From: Prevotellaceae bacterium
Lineage (GTDB): Bacteria > Bacteroidota > Bacteroidia > Bacteroidales > Muribaculaceae
Length of the DNA: 64,000 bases
NCBI GenBank assembly: GCA_021772015.1
Contig: JAETNS010000005.1
Location: forward strand, 124,001-188,000
Direction: 5' to 3'
The translations under genes were made by a program, and so were the position numbers. Of the stretch, positions 62,852 to 64,000 are shown one piece after another (within the stretch, counting starts at the first letter, position 1; every line of letters begins with the position of its first letter). The notes below the pieces were generated by a model that was not told where the DNA came from, did not search any database, and worked only from the letters and a program-made list of their open reading frames with translations.

Positions 62852-64000
62852 CCCTTGCTGAAAACCTTGTGGAGGAATTGCGGCAGAATCTGACCGAGAA
62901 TATCCTCCCCTTCTGGATAGACAGGATGACCGACCCGCGCGGCGGTTATCTGGGCCGAATAGACGGCAACGACTGCCCCGACACGCAAGCTCCGAAGGGG
63001 GCTATCCTCAATGGAAGGCTGTTATGGACTTTCTCTGCCGCCTACCGGGTGCTGCGCGATCCACAATATCTCGCTGCTGCTATCCGTGCCTATGAATACC
63101 TGCGTGACTATTTTGTTGACAAGGAGCATGGAGGGGTGTATTGGTCGGTGGATGCAGACGGCAATCCGCTTGACACCAAGAAACAGTCATACGCGATCGG
63201 TTTCGCCATATATGGATTGAGCGAGTATTGCCGTGCGACCGGATCGGAAGAGGCCCTTTCGCGGGCCGTCGAGCTGTTTCGGGTGCTGGAATCCCGTGCC
63301 CGTGATTGCGTGGCCAACGGCGGAGGGTATATCGAGGCGTTCACCCGCGATTGGCAGGAGATCTCCGACATGCGTCTTTCCGAGAAGGATGCCAACGAGA
63401 AGAAGACCATGAACACCCACCTCCATATTCTGGAGCCTTATACCAATCTTTACCGTGTATGGCCCGACGCGGCTCTTCGGGAAGCGATCACAGACCTTCT
63501 GCGTATCTTCCTTGATGTGATGGAGGACCGTCAGACCTCTCATCTCGGGCTTTTCTTTGACGAGAAATGGATCCGTCAGGATGGCAACATATCCTATGGC
63601 CATGACATCGAGGCTTCGTGGTTGCTGCTCGAGGCGGCGGAGGTCTTGCGGGCTAATCCGGCCGTTTCCCATATCGCGTCGGTCGAGGAGCTTTATGCCA
63701 AGGTGAAACGCCATTGCCGCCGTATCGCCGACGCGTCGCTTGAAGGCCGCTCCGACGAGGGATGGATGGCTTATGAGCGTTTCGCAGACGGCAGGCTCGA
63801 TCCGGAACGCCACTGGTGGGTTCAGGCCGAGGATGTCGTGGGGCTTGTCTACCTTTATAAATATCATGATGTCGACATGGCTCTTGACAAGGCCTGGAAC
63901 TCATGGTGTTGGATAAAAGAGAACCTTGTCGACCATGAGGGAGGGGAATGGCATTGGAGCCGTTTCCCAGACGGGGAGATCAACCGCCGCGACGACAAGG
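62848..64000 (+). CDS. Mannobiose 2-epimerase (AGE/cellobiose 2-epimerase family), 3' end outside the window
   Basis: The enzyme turns beta-1,4-mannobiose into mannosyl-glucose, the substrate of the GH130 phosphorylase. The ATG at 62848 overlaps the transporter stop. 384 codons are present. The (alpha/alpha)6 barrel of the AGE family is seen in FWIDRMTDPRGGYLGRIDG, GRLLWTFSAAYR, DKEHGGVYWSVDADG, KKQSYAIGFAIYGLSEY, MNTHLHILEPYTNLYR and SYGHDIEASWLLLEAA. The conserved histidines of the active site are in these last two motifs. It could be a cellobiose epimerase, but the locus favours mannobiose. Confidence 0.92.
   Translation, partial: MTLAENLVEELRQNLTENILPFWIDRMTDPRGGYLGRIDGNDCPDTQAPKGAILNGRLLWTFSAAYRVLRDPQYLAAAIRAYEYLRDYFVDKEHGGVYWSVDADGNPLDTKKQSYAIGFAIYGLSEYCRATGSEEALSRAVELFRVLESRARDCVANGGGYIEAFTRDWQEISDMRLSEKDANEKKTMNTHLHILEPYTNLYRVWPDAALREAITDLLRIFLDVMEDRQTSHLGLFFDEKWIRQDGNISYGHDIEASWLLLEAAEVLRANPAVSHIASVEELYAKVKRHCRRIADASLEGRSDEGWMAYERFADGRLDPERHWWVQAEDVVGLVYLYKYHDVDMALDKAWNSWCWIKENLVDHEGGEWHWSRFPDGEINRRDDK

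Noticed and set aside
1-64000. tRNA genes, CRISPR arrays, integrases and transposases
   Set aside because: All gaps between genes were read for these and none was found.

Overview
The window looks like chromosomal DNA of a gut Bacteroidales bacterium, probably Muribaculaceae-like. This is inferred from four signs. Bacteroidota promoter boxes (TAnnTTTG, often with TTG or TTTG 20 bp upstream) precede many genes. There is a SusC/SusD polysaccharide utilisation locus (PUL). Three secreted proteins have tails resembling type IX secretion (T9SS) sorting domains. A glycogen cluster of the Bacteroidota type is present. No tRNA, rRNA, CRISPR array, integrase or transposase gene was seen. Two genes are cut by the window edges: trmD at the left and a mannobiose 2-epimerase-like gene at the right.

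Layout. 1-4.8 kb: trmD, a membrane-spanning TPR/LuxR-type regulator and a secreted leucine-rich-repeat protein. 5-13.2 kb: a six-gene minus-strand operon phoH-purC-ubiE-TPR protein-outer-membrane barrel-AsnA-like protein with two ATGA stop/start overlaps; the last gene appears to be a catalytically dead asparagine synthetase A. 13.4-18.5 kb: two secreted proteins (M6-type protease; choice-of-anchor J protein) separated by a strong terminator. 18.7-25.3 kb: Crp/Fnr regulator, DcaP-like porin with tandem palindromic sites upstream, protein tyrosine phosphatase, mutS, ferritin and a small barrel protein. 25.6-30.2 kb: tamB.

30.3-34.2 kb is an AT-richer accessory patch. It holds a frameshifted AlbA/Schlafen-type ATP-binding regulator with a 21-bp coding repeat, a structured RNA-like leader, a small lipoprotein, and a membrane-anchored pentapeptide-repeat protein with a Rossmann-like domain resembling nucleoside deoxyribosyltransferases or TIR proteins. 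The last of these is a candidate defence effector. The patch ends in a small element with imperfect terminal inverted repeats; a similarly built element lies at 41.1 kb.

34.3-39 kb: glycogen operon (GH57, GT4 synthase-like, debranching enzyme). 39.2-47.5 kb: long-chain acyl-CoA synthetase, parE-coaD-ctpA, a small membrane protein and rpsF-rpsR-rplI. 47.6-64 kb: a beta-mannan/galactomannan PUL. Its parts are an AraC regulator, GH36 alpha-galactosidase, SusC, SusD, a surface glycan-binding protein, two GH26 mannanases, a GH130 mannosylglucose phosphorylase, a sugar transporter and a mannobiose epimerase. The parts form a route from the cell surface to the cytosol. The susC gene carries an in-frame TAG in the plug domain, so the PUL may be broken in this strain or the base may be an error.
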